DNA from: DAOUBP01 sp034432655
Lineage (GTDB): Bacteria > Chloroflexota > Anaerolineae > CG2-30-64-16
Direction of reading: 5' to 3'
Assembly: GCA_034432655.1 (NCBI GenBank)
Contig: DAOUBP010000091.1
Coordinates: 1 to 53,496 of the forward strand
Length of the DNA stretch: 53,496 nt
Made by a program: the position numbers and the translations under genes. The notes beneath the pieces were generated by a model. It was not told where the DNA came from, ran no database searches, and saw only the letters and a list, made by a program, of their open reading frames with translations. This document shows, in pieces, positions 24,205-33,610 of the stretch (within the stretch, counting starts at the first letter, position 1; every line of letters starts with the position of its first letter).

Positions 24205-26064
24205 ATGAGCCAAGAAACACCTCTTCCCGAAACCCTGGACTTCCGCGCCGAGGTGCAGCAGCTGCTGCACATCCTGGCGCACTCCCTTTACACCGAGCGC
24301 GAAATCTTCCTGCGTGAGTTGATCTCCAATGCCTCTGACGCGCTGCACCGGATGCAATTCGAGCTCCTGACCAACCGGGATGTGCTGGACCCTGACGCAC
24401 CGCTGGAGATCCGTATTGAGTCAGATCCCACAGCCCGCACCCTCACCATCACCGACACCGGCATCGGTATGACCCGTGAGGAGCTCATCGAGAATCTGGG
24501 CACCATCGCGCATTCGGGCGCCCTGGCATTCTTACAACAGATCAGCGAGGGGCAACGGCCCGCAGACATCATCGGCCAGTTCGGCGTGGGATTCTACTCG
24601 GCTTTCATGGTCGCCGAAGAGGTCACGGTCACCTCCCGGTCTTATCGCCCTGATGCCGGAGCATGGTGCTGGTCTTCACGCGGGGACAGTCGTTTCACCC
24701 TCAGCCCGGCCGACAAGCAAAGCCGCGGCACCACAGTCGAAATCAAACTGAAAGAGGATGCGCACGAGTTCACCGCATCCTGGCGGCTGGAGCAGATCGT
24801 CAAGCGGCACTCGAACTATGTCTCCTTCCCCATTTATGTCAAAGGGGAACGGGCCAACCAGCAGGTCGCGCCCTGGCGTAAGCCCATCGGTGAGGTCAGT
24901 CAGGAGGAGTATCATGAGTTCTACCGGCAATTGACCCTGGACCCGGAGAAGCCGCTGACTTACGTCCACGTGATCACCGATGCACCGGTCAATATCCGGG
25001 GCATCCTCTATGCACCGCGCAAACTGAACCGGGGCGTGCTCAACCTGCGCAGCGATTACGGCTTGCGGCTCTATTCGCGCAAAATCCTGATCCAGGAGCA
25101 CAACAAAGACCTGTTGCCTGAACACCTGCGTTTCATCGAGGGGGTGGTGGACTCTGAGGACCTGCCCCTGAACATCTCGCGGGAGAGCGTGCAGAGCAAC
25201 CGTGTCCTGCGGACGATACAGAAAGTGCTGGCCGGCCGCGTGCTCAAGATGTTGCGGGAGCTGGCAGAGGAACGACCGGAGGACTATGCGGCCTTCTGGG
25301 CGGAGTTCGGCATCTTTCTGAAGCAAGGCGTGGCCATGCAACCCGGAGATAACGCCGAGCTGCTGCCGCTGCTGCGGTTCCCCTCCACGCGGTCTGAGGG
25401 CCAGCCGATCTCACTGGCCGAGTATACGGGCCGGATGATCGAAGGGCAAAAAGAGATCTACTACATCTTGGGCGCCGACCCCACGACGATCGTCAACAGC
25501 CCACACCTGGACCCGTTCCGGGAGCGCGGCATTGAGGTGCTTTACATGGCCGATCCCTTCGATGGGTTCATGATGCAGGCGCTGCATGAGTTCGAAGGCA
25601 AACGGTTCCGCAACGTTGACGACCCGCAGCTTGAGCTGCCCGGCGAGGCCAGACCCACGACAGAGGCTGAGCCCGAGGGTACAGCAGATTTCGCCCGGGT
25701 GCTGGCCCGCTTCAAACAGGTGTTGGGCGATCGGGTGACCGAAGTGCGCGAATCAAAGGTGCTGACCGACAGCCCGGCGCGATTGGTCTCGCCTCATGCC
25801 GGTTTTGAGCGGGATTTGCAACGCGTCCGCCGCCTGATCGAACAGGACTACAAAGTGCCGCCCAAAATCCTGGAGCTGAACCGTCGTCACCCGTTGATCC
25901 GCAACCTGGCGCAACTGATCGAGCAACAGCCGGCCGCACCGGCCAGCGAAACCGCCATCGAACTGCTTTTCGATAGCTTGTTGTTGGTCGAGGGCCTTCA
26001 TCCCAATCCCGCCGGCATAGCCCCGCGCATCCAGGCACTGCTGCAACAGGCGTTTCAGACATGA
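24205..26064 (+). CDS. htpG: Hsp90 family chaperone HtpG
   Basis: The 619-residue protein has the GHKL ATPase site of Hsp90: E38/N42/D45 in RELISNASDAL, D84 in TITDTGIGM and the lid loop IIGQFGVGFYSAF (about 122-134). The middle and C-terminal dimer domains follow, with the typical sequence NISRESVQSNRVLRTIQK. Length and order are normal for bacterial HtpG. It assists folding and remodelling of client proteins with ATP in the cytoplasm. The ribosome site is GGAGGT. It is transcribed away from the surface-glycan operon and converges on the gene at 26113-27381. Confidence 0.97.
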   Translation: MSQETPLPETLDFRAEVQQLLHILAHSLYTEREIFLRELISNASDALHRMQFELLTNRDVLDPDAPLEIRIESDPTARTLTITDTGIGMTREELIENLGTIAHSGALAFLQQISEGQRPADIIGQFGVGFYSAFMVAEEVTVTSRSYRPDAGAWCWSSRGDSRFTLSPADKQSRGTTVEIKLKEDAHEFTASWRLEQIVKRHSNYVSFPIYVKGERANQQVAPWRKPIGEVSQEEYHEFYRQLTLDPEKPLTYVHVITDAPVNIRGILYAPRKLNRGVLNLRSDYGLRLYSRKILIQEHNKDLLPEHLRFIEGVVDSEDLPLNISRESVQSNRVLRTIQKVLAGRVLKMLRELAEERPEDYAAFWAEFGIFLKQGVAMQPGDNAELLPLLRFPSTRSEGQPISLAEYTGRMIEGQKEIYYILGADPTTIVNSPHLDPFRERGIEVLYMADPFDGFMMQALHEFEGKRFRNVDDPQLELPGEARPTTEAEPEGTADFARVLARFKQVLGDRVTEVRESKVLTDSPARLVSPHAGFERDLQRVRRLIEQDYKVPPKILELNRRHPLIRNLAQLIEQQPAAPASETAIELLFDSLLLVEGLHPNPAGIAPRIQALLQQAFQT

Positions 26065-26112
26065 CAGCGGGACTTTGCTCAGCATGTTCCGTTTGCGACT
26101 GTGTGACTCCCG

Positions 26113-27381
26113 TCAGTAATAGACCTGGGTAAATGTCTGGCCGAGGGCGATGCATCCCTGCCTGCCGACACACTTGTCAGGCGTAGGCTCCACGTACAAA
26201 TCCCAGTTGTGCGAACCGCCGCCTGGCAGCTGGGCTGCGATTCGATAGCGGCCAACGCCAGGCAGGGTGAAGCGATAACGTCCAGGCTGATCGCCCACCT
26301 TGCCTTCAACCCGGAAGTTCTGATCGTTCACCTGCACAGTGATAAAACGGCCGATGTGGTTTTCGATGACGAGATACGCCACATTCGCCGCGGGGCGAGG
26401 TGTTGGCGGCGGACTTGGCGCCGCCGCCACCGCCACTTTGGCCAGATCAATGGCGATGTCCAGGAGCGACGCTGCTACCCAAGCCTGGCTCTGGCCCGCC
26501 AGCTCGATCTTGACCCACTGGCTGTCTGCTGTGCGGCCGATGATGCGGACCACATCTCCCTGTTGCAGAGTGGCGACCACCGGATAGGAGGTCGAAGGCC
26601 CACCGCGCACGTTCACCTTGGCCGACTTGACAGTGGCATCCCCCCGGGGTGTGGCTTTGGTCGGTGTCGGCGCCGCGGTCGGCGTCGGGGGCTTGCGGCC
26701 GATAGTGGCCCGTGTCGCGGCGGCCGACCAAAGCCATACGTTGTCAAAGGCAACGACAACACCCCCCTCGACATTTGAGCCGGCGAGCAGGCCAATTTTC
26801 CCTTTGGTAAACGTTCTGTCCTGTACCCGAGCAAGCTCCTCGTTGTTAATCAGGAACACAATCTGATCACCAACTGCCAGCAGCCCGATGCGATTCTCAC
26901 TGCCTTCCCCTGTCTCGATGGCGTCGGCCGGTTGCCACTCTACCAGCGACTGCCACTTGTCCCCCACATATTTCCCGGCCGAGAACATGCCGTCGCTGCT
27001 GATGGCGAAGAGGTAGAAATTCTGGTTATCCTGTAGCCGGAACACTATCCCGATTAAGTTGTCCAGCGGGCCTTCGACATGCGCAGTATCAACTTCCAGG
27101 TAGAAATCCGCAAATGTCTGATTGTGAGGGACCCACAACAGCTGATCGGGATCTGCAACCTGGATCACCAGCGTGCCATCCGCGATAAAGCGAGCCGGAT
27201 TACGGCCGGTGTCCACCGTCCAGGCGCCGGTATCGGACCGGAACGTCTCGCGCACGGACGGCGCGCCCTGACGCCATTGGGCCACATCCGGTCCTGGTGT
27301 CTGGGCGGCCAGGGGCACGGCAGATAGGGTCAACATCAAGAGGACGAACCAGAGAAACCAGCGGTGCATGAGACGTGACAT
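26113..27381 (-). CDS. Secreted protein with LamG-like, SH3 and C-terminal beta domains
   Basis: The 422-residue protein has a clear signal peptide (1-26, ending PLAAQ). Residues 45-218 are a concanavalin/LamG-like beta sandwich of the kind seen in sugar-binding or 3-keto-disaccharide hydrolase-like (DUF1080) proteins. Then come a Pro-Thr linker (231-245), an SH3b domain (250-310) and a C-terminal beta domain (335-422) with a single Cys pair (VEPTPDKCVGRQGC). It is monocistronic, with its own promoter at 27526-27554 and GGGAGG before the ATG. Probably a wall-associated binding protein; no catalytic residues are evident. Confidence 0.8.
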   Translation of the reverse strand: MSRLMHRWFLWFVLLMLTLSAVPLAAQTPGPDVAQWRQGAPSVRETFRSDTGAWTVDTGRNPARFIADGTLVIQVADPDQLLWVPHNQTFADFYLEVDTAHVEGPLDNLIGIVFRLQDNQNFYLFAISSDGMFSAGKYVGDKWQSLVEWQPADAIETGEGSENRIGLLAVGDQIVFLINNEELARVQDRTFTKGKIGLLAGSNVEGGVVVAFDNVWLWSAAATRATIGRKPPTPTAAPTPTKATPRGDATVKSAKVNVRGGPSTSYPVVATLQQGDVVRIIGRTADSQWVKIELAGQSQAWVAASLLDIAIDLAKVAVAAAPSPPPTPRPAANVAYLVIENHIGRFITVQVNDQNFRVEGKVGDQPGRYRFTLPGVGRYRIAAQLPGGGSHNWDLYVEPTPDKCVGRQGCIALGQTFTQVYY

Positions 27382-27525
27382 AGCGAGCCTCCCTTCCAGT
27401 CATGCCCAACACAATCCCGGCAGAATTGACACGGGCAACACCTGCGTCGCCTTCCATCTACCACGGAGCGGCAGCGGAATAGGTCATCGCCATGTTAGAG
27501 GAAAGCAACCCGTACCAGCATCATC

Positions 27526-27554
27526 AGTATACGACGCGGTGAACGGGAAGTCAA
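27526..27554 (-). promoter_or_regulatory. Promoter of the secreted LamG/SH3 gene
   Basis: TTGACT (27554-27549), 17 bases, TATACT (27531-27526): five of six matches in both boxes. RNA would start near 27519. Confidence 0.75.
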
Positions 27555-27611
27555 TCCTCCTTGTCTGCCACCGGCAGTTCGAAATATGACCCTTACGAGC
27601 GCTTTGGACTG

Positions 27612-27668
27612 GAGGCTTTAGCCGGTTTCTGCCCATTCAGGGCCACACGGGAGACCGGCTAAAGCCTC
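27612..27668. repeat. Long inverted repeat containing GGCTTTAGCC
   Basis: GAGGCTTTAGCCGGTTTC (27612-27629) pairs with 27651-27668 at 17 of 18 positions over a 21-base loop. It lies 25 bases past the hppA stop on the minus strand and lacks a T-run. The 10-base core GGCTTTAGCC reappears at 47488-47497, so this is probably a dispersed repeat that may also end transcription. Confidence 0.6.
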
Positions 27669-27693
27669 GATTCCGTTTTAAATTCCCAATCTT

Positions 27694-29991
27694 CTATTTG
27701 ACCAGCAAGGCCAACAACCCTTGTCCGTTGCCGACGGCGATCACCAGCCCGGCAAAAACCACCGAGACCATCGCCATCAGCTTGATCAGGATGTTGAGCG
27801 AGGGGCCGGCGGTGTCCTTCAACGGATCGCCTACGGTGTCACCCACTACCGCCGCCTTGTGCGCGGCCGAGCCTTTGCCGCCGAACTCGCCCACCTCGAT
27901 GTATTTCTTGGCATTGTCCCACGCGCCGCCGGAGTTGGCCATAGCAATCGCCAGGGAGAAACCGGCCGTCAGCCCACCGGTGAGCAGGCCCAACACACCG
28001 GCTACACCGAACACCAGGCCTACTACCACCGGCACTACAATGGCCGCAATGGCCGGTGCGATCATCTCTCGTTGTGCCGAGGCAGTGCTGATCTCGACGC
28101 AGCGCGCGTAATCCGGCCGCGCCTTCCCTTCCAGCAAGCCGGTGATCTCCCGGAACTGACGGCGCACCTCTTCCACCATGCCCTGTGCCGCCCGGCCTAC
28201 CGCTTGCATGGTCATGGCCGAAAAGTAGAACGCGGTGGACACACCGGCAAAGATGCCGATGAGGACGGCTGGGTTCAGCAAATTGACGTTGTAATACGAC
28301 ATGAACTGGGCCACGGTGAGCTCGGCTACCCGCACGGTTTCCCCGCCGATCACCAGCTCCTTGATGCCCCGCAGCTCGCCCAACACCAGCCGCACTTCCT
28401 CCAGGTACGCAGCCAGCAGCGCCATAGAAGTCAGGGCCGCCGAACCGATGGCAAAGCCTTTGCCGATGGCTGCAGTCGTGTTGCCGACGGCGTCGAGCTG
28501 GTCGGTGCGATGTCGCACCTGGGGCGGCAGGCCGGCCATCTCTGCGTTGCCACCCGCATTATCGGCAATGGGCCCGTAGGCGTCAGTTGCCAGGGTAAAG
28601 CCCAGGGTGGAAAGCATGGCCACTGCGGCAATACCGATGCCGTACAGGCCCATCAGCAGGTTTTGCGCGCCACCGTTCACGTAGAAGCTCACCGCAATGC
28701 CGATCGCAACCGCCGCAACAGGCACACCCCCTGACCGCATGCCGACGGCCAGCCCCTCGATGAGGGCGGTGGCCGGGCTGGTGTGCGCCTGGGCCGCAAT
28801 GCTGCGCGTCGGCTCATAAGCGTGCGACGTGTAATATTCGGTGGCTTTCCCCACCGCCACACCGACAGCCAGGCCGGCCACGACGGCGATCCAGACCGCA
28901 AACCAGTTCGGCAGGCCGAGCAGCCATAGGAGCGGCAGGGCCAGCACGGCGATACCGGCCGAGCTGAGATAAAGGCCGCGGCTTAACGCGTTTACCAGCT
29001 GATGTTGATCCGCGTCCTCATCGGTCCGCACGGCGTAGATGGTGATGATAGAAAGCAGAACGCCCAGGGCCGCCAGCACCATCGGTGCTGCGATGAAGAG
29101 CAACCCCATCTGAAGCGAGGAACGGCCGGCCAGGAAGCCAGGCCCGGCTACGTTCACCGCAGCCACCCCTAAAGCCGAGGTGGCTAGAATCGCGCCGGCA
29201 TACGACTCGTAAAGATCGGCACCCATGCCGGCCACATCGCCCACGTTGTCACCGACGTTGTCCGCGATGGTCGCCGGGTTGCGCGGGTCGTCTTCAGGGA
29301 TGTTCGCCTCCACCTTGCCGACCAGGTCCGCCCCTACGTCGGCGGCCTTGGTGTAAATACCCCCGCCCACCCGTGCAAATAAAGCCTGGGTGGAAGCACC
29401 CATGCCGAAGCTCAGCATGATGGCCGTAATCTGGGGCAGCAGGTTCCCATCAACGCCATGGAGCAAATCCGGGAACAACCCGGGCAGGACGTAGTAAAGC
29501 AGTAAGAACCAGACGCTGATATCCAGCAACGCAAAGCCCACCACCACCAGCCCCATCACCGCGCCAGCGCGCAACGCGACCTGCAGGCCGCGGTTCAGGC
29601 TCTGGCTGGCCGCATAGGCTGTGCGGGCTGAGGCGTTGGTCGCGGTCTTCATGCCGATAAAACCGCACAGGCCCGAAAAAAGACCGCCGGTCAGAAACGC
29701 GAACGGCACGATCGGGTTCTGCAACCGGAAGTTGGCCAGGACGATGAAGAGCACAAACAGCCCGGCGAAGACGAAGGCTACCACGCGATACTGACGCTTC
29801 AGGTAAGCCATAGCGCCCTCACGCACCGCCTGCGCGATCTCCCGCATGCGCGCAGTGCCCTCGTCCTCACGCATCATCTGACCATACAAACTCGCTGCGT
29901 AGCCCAGTGCCAGTACGGCTCCCAAAGGGCCCAACCACCACAAGAGCGGCAGGCCCGCCGACCCTAACGCTGCAACCTGATCGAACAACAT
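27694..29991 (-). CDS. hppA: Membrane-bound pyrophosphatase, K+-dependent type (possibly Na+-pumping)
   Basis: The 765-residue, roughly 16-helix ion pump is driven by pyrophosphate hydrolysis. Catalytic loops are present: GGGIYTKAADVGADLVGKVE, DDPRNPATIADNVGDNVGD and GDTVGDPLKDTAGPS. In the GNTTAA motif the residue that decides potassium need is Ala, the mark of K+-dependent enzymes. The semi-conserved Glu is in DLYESY, the place it holds in Na+-pumping members, so Na+ transport is possible but not proven. GGGAGG precedes the ATG. It is divergent from the YfcC-family gene. A second pyrophosphatase of the other class lies at 35699-37939. Confidence 0.95.
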   Translation of the reverse strand: MLFDQVAALGSAGLPLLWWLGPLGAVLALGYAASLYGQMMREDEGTARMREIAQAVREGAMAYLKRQYRVVAFVFAGLFVLFIVLANFRLQNPIVPFAFLTGGLFSGLCGFIGMKTATNASARTAYAASQSLNRGLQVALRAGAVMGLVVVGFALLDISVWFLLLYYVLPGLFPDLLHGVDGNLLPQITAIMLSFGMGASTQALFARVGGGIYTKAADVGADLVGKVEANIPEDDPRNPATIADNVGDNVGDVAGMGADLYESYAGAILATSALGVAAVNVAGPGFLAGRSSLQMGLLFIAAPMVLAALGVLLSIITIYAVRTDEDADQHQLVNALSRGLYLSSAGIAVLALPLLWLLGLPNWFAVWIAVVAGLAVGVAVGKATEYYTSHAYEPTRSIAAQAHTSPATALIEGLAVGMRSGGVPVAAVAIGIAVSFYVNGGAQNLLMGLYGIGIAAVAMLSTLGFTLATDAYGPIADNAGGNAEMAGLPPQVRHRTDQLDAVGNTTAAIGKGFAIGSAALTSMALLAAYLEEVRLVLGELRGIKELVIGGETVRVAELTVAQFMSYYNVNLLNPAVLIGIFAGVSTAFYFSAMTMQAVGRAAQGMVEEVRRQFREITGLLEGKARPDYARCVEISTASAQREMIAPAIAAIVVPVVVGLVFGVAGVLGLLTGGLTAGFSLAIAMANSGGAWDNAKKYIEVGEFGGKGSAAHKAAVVGDTVGDPLKDTAGPSLNILIKLMAMVSVVFAGLVIAVGNGQGLLALLVK

Positions 29992-30047
29992 CTTATTCGC
30001 CTCCCGTAACAGAATACAATGATTCTACAAAGTTAGCACGAAGCGCA

Positions 30048-30076
30048 ATGGTACGAAAAACCGACCTGAAAGTCAA
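30048..30076 (-). promoter_or_regulatory. Candidate promoter of the K+-dependent pyrophosphatase gene
   Basis: TTGACT (30076-30071), 17 bases, TACCAT (30053-30048). The first box is good, the second matches four of six. Confidence 0.45.
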
Positions 30077-30104
30077 ACGGGAGGAGGTATGTTCCACAAA
30101 ACGT

Positions 30105-30133
30105 TTGACGGCCCTGGGCCAAACAGGTAAAAT
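30105..30133 (+). promoter_or_regulatory. Promoter of the YfcC-family carrier gene
   Basis: TTGACG (30105-30110), 17 bases, TAAAAT (30128-30133): five of six in both boxes. RNA would start near 30140, which excludes the upstream in-frame start at 29907. Confidence 0.75.
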
Positions 30134-30164
30134 CGGGCACACATCTCACCTTCGGAGGCGCACC

Positions 30165-31619
30165 ATGAATCACAGAGCAGGCGCCCGCATCGGCGTCAAA
30201 GCCTTCTTGCAATCGTTCTTCATCCTTCTAGCCCTGATGGTAATCACAGGGATCCTGACCCGGGTCGTGCCGGCCGGAACCTACGACCGGATTCAGATCG
30301 AAGGCCGTGAAATGATCGCCACCGAATCGTTCCGCTATACGGCACGGCCGGATTATCCCGTCTGGCGATGGTTTACTGCGCCGCTGGAGGTGTTCACCAT
30401 CGGGCCGGATCGTGCCACGGTGTTGATGATCGTGGCACTGCTCATCCTGATCGGCGCGGCCTTCGCCGTCATGGACAAAGGGGGCATCTTACGCGCCATC
30501 CTGGAGGCACTGGTGCGCGCCTTTGCCGAACGCAAGTATGTCCTATTGCTGGTGATCTCCCTTTTCTTCATGGCCCTGGGCGGCGTGTTCGGCATCCTGG
30601 AAGAGGTGATCATCCTGGTGCCGGTCATGGTGGGTCTATCCTACGCGCTGGGATGGGATTCACTGGTGGGGCTGGGGATGAGCATCCTGGCGACCAACAT
30701 GGGCTTTTCGGCTGCGATCATCAACCCGTTCACCATCGGGGTTGCTCAGCGCATTGCGCAACTGCCCGGCTTCTCCGGCGCATGGTTCCGGATCATCATC
30801 TTCGTGACGGTCTACGCCGTCTTCGCCCTCTTCCTGGTGCGTTACGCGCGGCGTATCGAGCGAGATCCGCTCAAATCACTGGTGCATGCCGAAGATGCAG
30901 GCGAACGCGCCAAATACGCGGGCTTTGACGTAGCCGCCATGCGCGAGCTGACCCCGCGGCTCCGGGCTGCCACCATCTTCCTGGCTGCGTGCCTGGTCTG
31001 CATCATGGCCATGCCGTTCATCGGCTCACTGGTGCCCGGGCTCGGCGAACTCACCCTGCCGGTCGTCGGGCTGCTGTTTGTTATCGGCGGGGTGGGCTCA
31101 GGCTTTATCTCGGGCATGCGCGGGGGGCAGGTGGGGAAAGCCATGTGGGAGGGGTTGACCGGCATTGCACCCGGCATCCCCCTGATCCTGATGGCGGCCA
31201 GCATCAAGTACATCGCGTTCACCGGCGGGATCATGGACACTATCCTGCACGCGGCGGCCGGGATCTTCTCCGGGGTCAGTCCGCTGGCAGGGACCTATCT
31301 GATCTACGTGGTGGCTCTGGTGCTGGAGGTCTTCATCTCGTCCGGCTCGGCCAAAGCGTTCCTGTTGATGCCGATCATTCTGCCCATCGCCGACCTGATC
31401 GGCGTCACGCGGCAGGTTGCCGTAACGGCCTACTGCCTGGGCGATGGCTTCGCCAACATGGCCTATCCGACGAACGCGATGTTATTGATCTCGTTGGGGC
31501 TGACTGTGGTGAGCTATCCTAAGTGGATCCGCTGGACTGCTGCCCTGTGGGGACAAATCGTTGCGCTATCGCTGGTCTTCCTGGCGATCGCGGTGGCGAT
31601 CAATTACGGGCCGTTTTAA
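30165..31619 (+). CDS. YfcC family / C4-dicarboxylate anaerobic carrier-like membrane transporter
   Basis: The 484-residue protein has about 12 membrane segments. Features of the DcuC/YfcC family (PF03606) include VVPAGTYDRIQIEGR after the first helix, GGVFGILEEVIILVPVM, NMGFSAAIINPFTIGVAQ and FISSGSAKAFLLMPIILP with CLGDGFANMAYPTNAML. Family members carry dicarboxylates, amino acids or peptides across the cytoplasmic membrane; the substrate here is unknown. The ATG at 30165 follows GGAGG and the promoter at 30105-30133, so the longer frame from 29907 is rejected. Confidence 0.9.
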   Translation: MNHRAGARIGVKAFLQSFFILLALMVITGILTRVVPAGTYDRIQIEGREMIATESFRYTARPDYPVWRWFTAPLEVFTIGPDRATVLMIVALLILIGAAFAVMDKGGILRAILEALVRAFAERKYVLLLVISLFFMALGGVFGILEEVIILVPVMVGLSYALGWDSLVGLGMSILATNMGFSAAIINPFTIGVAQRIAQLPGFSGAWFRIIIFVTVYAVFALFLVRYARRIERDPLKSLVHAEDAGERAKYAGFDVAAMRELTPRLRAATIFLAACLVCIMAMPFIGSLVPGLGELTLPVVGLLFVIGGVGSGFISGMRGGQVGKAMWEGLTGIAPGIPLILMAASIKYIAFTGGIMDTILHAAAGIFSGVSPLAGTYLIYVVALVLEVFISSGSAKAFLLMPIILPIADLIGVTRQVAVTAYCLGDGFANMAYPTNAMLLISLGLTVVSYPKWIRWTAALWGQIVALSLVFLAIAVAINYGPF

Positions 31620-31627
31620 AAACAAAA

Positions 31628-31700
<73 letters not shown>

Positions 31701-31709
31701 GACAACTAA

Positions 31710-31739
31710 AGTATAGCATAGCCAACAGAAAAAGGGCAA
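31710..31739 (-). promoter_or_regulatory. tRNA-Lys promoter
   Basis: TTGCCC (31739-31734), 18 bases, TATACT (31715-31710), with an extended TGC before the -10 box. RNA would start only a few bases before the tRNA. Confidence 0.75.
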
Positions 31740-31740
31740 A

Positions 31741-31779
31741 CTGGAAGCTGGAAGCTGGAAGCCAGCTTCTAACTTCCAG
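31741..31779. repeat. CTGGAAG tandem repeat forming an imperfect hairpin
   Basis: Bases 31741-31756 read CTGGAAGCTGGAAGCT. After 7 bases, 31764-31779 is its reverse complement at 14 of 16 positions. The right arm overlaps the GH1 stop codon (31769). It may end the GH1 transcript, but it resembles the intergenic repeat at 53176-53227. Confidence 0.55.
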
Positions 31780-33091
31780 CCGCCAGCATGCTGCGCGGCA
31801 CACCGTTGGCCTGGACGATCCGGCGGTACACCGCCGCGCTGGGCCGGGGCGTCCGCACGCCGGTCTCCGGATCTAACTCAAATAAACCGAAACGCAGGCT
31901 CCAGCCCGCGGCCCACTCAAAGTTATCTACCAGCGTCCAGTAATAGTAGCCCCGCACGTCAACCCCTTCCTGGATCGCGCGCCACACTTGCGCCAGATAG
32001 GTGACCAGAAAGCGCGGCCGGATCGCGTCGGCCCGATCGGGCAGGCCGTTCTCGGTGATGTAGATGGGCTTGCGGTAAGGCGCCAGCTTTTTCAGCATCA
32101 AATAGATCCCCTCCGGGTTGATCTCGCTGTATGCCTCGCCGCTCGGGGTGATATCGCTGAGCTCGGTATGGGGGTCGAGGAACTGCCGCATGAAAAGCTG
32201 GGCCGGCAGCCTGAGGTCGAACGCCACACGGCCGGTCGTGTAGTAGTTCAGCCCGATATAGTCACAAGTATCAGCAAGTTCAGGAACACGGCCGCCGAAG
32301 CCGAGCATCGGCGTCCACCGGCCATGCGTGATCGCCTCCAGGATAGAGACGTTGCCCACCTGGTGCATGATGGCAGCAGCCAGGCGATCGGCCAGCCGTC
32401 GCGGGTTGGCCGGCAGGAACAGGCGCATGTGATGCGCCAGCCCGACCTCCGCCCCTGGTTGCAACCGATGGATCGTATGATAGGCGCGGCCGTGGGCCAA
32501 TAGCATGTGGCGCATCACCTTGATAGTGCGCGGGAGACTGTTGACCCCCGGCGGGAAGGGCCCGCCCAGGTAACCCAGATAGGCGTAGATGTTCGGCTCG
32601 TTGACGGTGCACCACAGGGTGACCTGATCCCCCAGCGCCTCGACCACATGCGCCACAAAAGCCCCGAACAGATCAACGACGCGGGGATTTTCCCACCCGC
32701 CTTGCGCAGTCAGCCATAACGGATCGGTAAAATGATGCAGGCTGAGCATCGGTTTGATATGGCGGGCGCGCAACAGGGCGATCATCTGCGCGTAGTGTTC
32801 CAGCGCGGCCGAGTCGAACACACCGGGCTCCGGCTCGATCCGGCTCCATTCCACCGAAAGGCGGAGGCTGTTCAGCCCCAGCTCGGCCGCCCGATCGAAA
32901 TCGGCGGCAGCGGTTTCCAGGTTCCACCAATCGGTGGCCCTTTGCGCGCTGCCGTTGTCATGGATGCGGCCGGGCTGCGCTTCCCAGGCCGCCCACTGGT
33001 TGTTGCGATTGCCGCCCTCGTTCTGATGTGCTGCTGTAGCGACGCCCCACAGGAAGCCTGGGGGCATGGAGAGGACTTCAGCGTTTGCCAT
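31769..33091 (-). CDS. Beta-glucosidase-like glycoside hydrolase family 1
   Basis: The 440-residue TIM-barrel enzyme starts with the GH1 signature PPGFLWGVATAAHQNEG. The acid/base is E165 in TVNEP and the nucleophile E347 in ITENG; the substrate-site WTLVDNFEWAAGW (385-397) is also present. It hydrolyses terminal beta-linked sugars and is cytoplasmic, since no signal peptide is seen. The ribosome site is GAGG seven bases before ATG. It lies 25 bases after the dCMP deaminase and is probably the last gene of that group. Confidence 0.95.
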   Translation of the reverse strand: MANAEVLSMPPGFLWGVATAAHQNEGGNRNNQWAAWEAQPGRIHDNGSAQRATDWWNLETAAADFDRAAELGLNSLRLSVEWSRIEPEPGVFDSAALEHYAQMIALLRARHIKPMLSLHHFTDPLWLTAQGGWENPRVVDLFGAFVAHVVEALGDQVTLWCTVNEPNIYAYLGYLGGPFPPGVNSLPRTIKVMRHMLLAHGRAYHTIHRLQPGAEVGLAHHMRLFLPANPRRLADRLAAAIMHQVGNVSILEAITHGRWTPMLGFGGRVPELADTCDYIGLNYYTTGRVAFDLRLPAQLFMRQFLDPHTELSDITPSGEAYSEINPEGIYLMLKKLAPYRKPIYITENGLPDRADAIRPRFLVTYLAQVWRAIQEGVDVRGYYYWTLVDNFEWAAGWSLRFGLFELDPETGVRTPRPSAAVYRRIVQANGVPRSMLAAGS

Positions 33092-33116
33092 CGCACATCC
33101 TCACGACCACTGCGCA

Positions 33117-33605
33117 TCAATTAGCCGGGATGTTATCCACGTCCGACGCAGCCGCGGCCGGTTGGCCGGCCGGCTGCCAGTGCTCCAGGACAACCCCGGC
33201 GGCCTGCAAAAAAGCGACCGAGTTTTCATCAGGGTAATGGCCGGCGTACACCACCCGCTTGATGCCCGCGTTGATGATCATCTTGGCGCAGGTAAGGCAC
33301 GGCTGATGGGTGACATAAATGGTGCCGCCGGCCACGCTCACGCCGTGCAGCGCCGCCTGGATGATCGCGTTTTGCTCGGCGTGCAAGGTGCGCATGCAGT
33401 GGCCGTTGATCATCAAATGGCCGATTTCATCGCAGTGCGGCAGGCCGGCCGGCGCGCCGTTATAGCCGGTGGTCAGGATGCGCCGATCTTTCACGATGAT
33501 GGCGCCCACCCTGGCCCGATCGCACGTGCCCCGTTGGGCGACCTGAAAAGTAATGCCCATGAAGTAGTCGTCCCAGGAGGGACGAGTGTGAGAAACCTCT
33601 GACAT
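33117..33605 (-). CDS. Deoxycytidylate (dCMP) deaminase family protein
   Basis: The 162-residue zinc deaminase has H75-A-E77 (HAEQNA) and C103/C106 (PCLTC), plus the substrate-loop sequence TGYNGAPAGLPHC. It turns dCMP into dUMP for dTMP synthesis in the cytoplasm. The frame is open to 33629, but that would overlap the upstream gene. ATG at 33605 has GGAG eight bases before it and leaves a 5-base gap. The context (zinc protein, helical protein, GH1) is not a nucleotide pathway. Confidence 0.92.
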   Translation of the reverse strand: MSEVSHTRPSWDDYFMGITFQVAQRGTCDRARVGAIIVKDRRILTTGYNGAPAGLPHCDEIGHLMINGHCMRTLHAEQNAIIQAALHGVSVAGGTIYVTHQPCLTCAKMIINAGIKRVVYAGHYPDENSVAFLQAAGVVLEHWQPAGQPAAAASDVDNIPAN

Positions 33606-33610
33606 GAGTG

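Larger units (their letters stand above)
27382..27693. other. Intergenic region with promoter, leader and palindromic repeat
   Basis: These 312 bases hold the roughly 138-base leader and the minus-strand promoter (27526-27554) of the secreted LamG/SH3 gene, then a long inverted repeat at 27612-27668 downstream of hppA. No gene is supported. Confidence 0.7.

Noticed and set aside
29907..30164. N-terminal extension of the YfcC-family carrier
   Set aside because: It overlaps the pyrophosphatase gene start and includes the promoter at 30105-30133. The ATG at 30165 has GGAGG.
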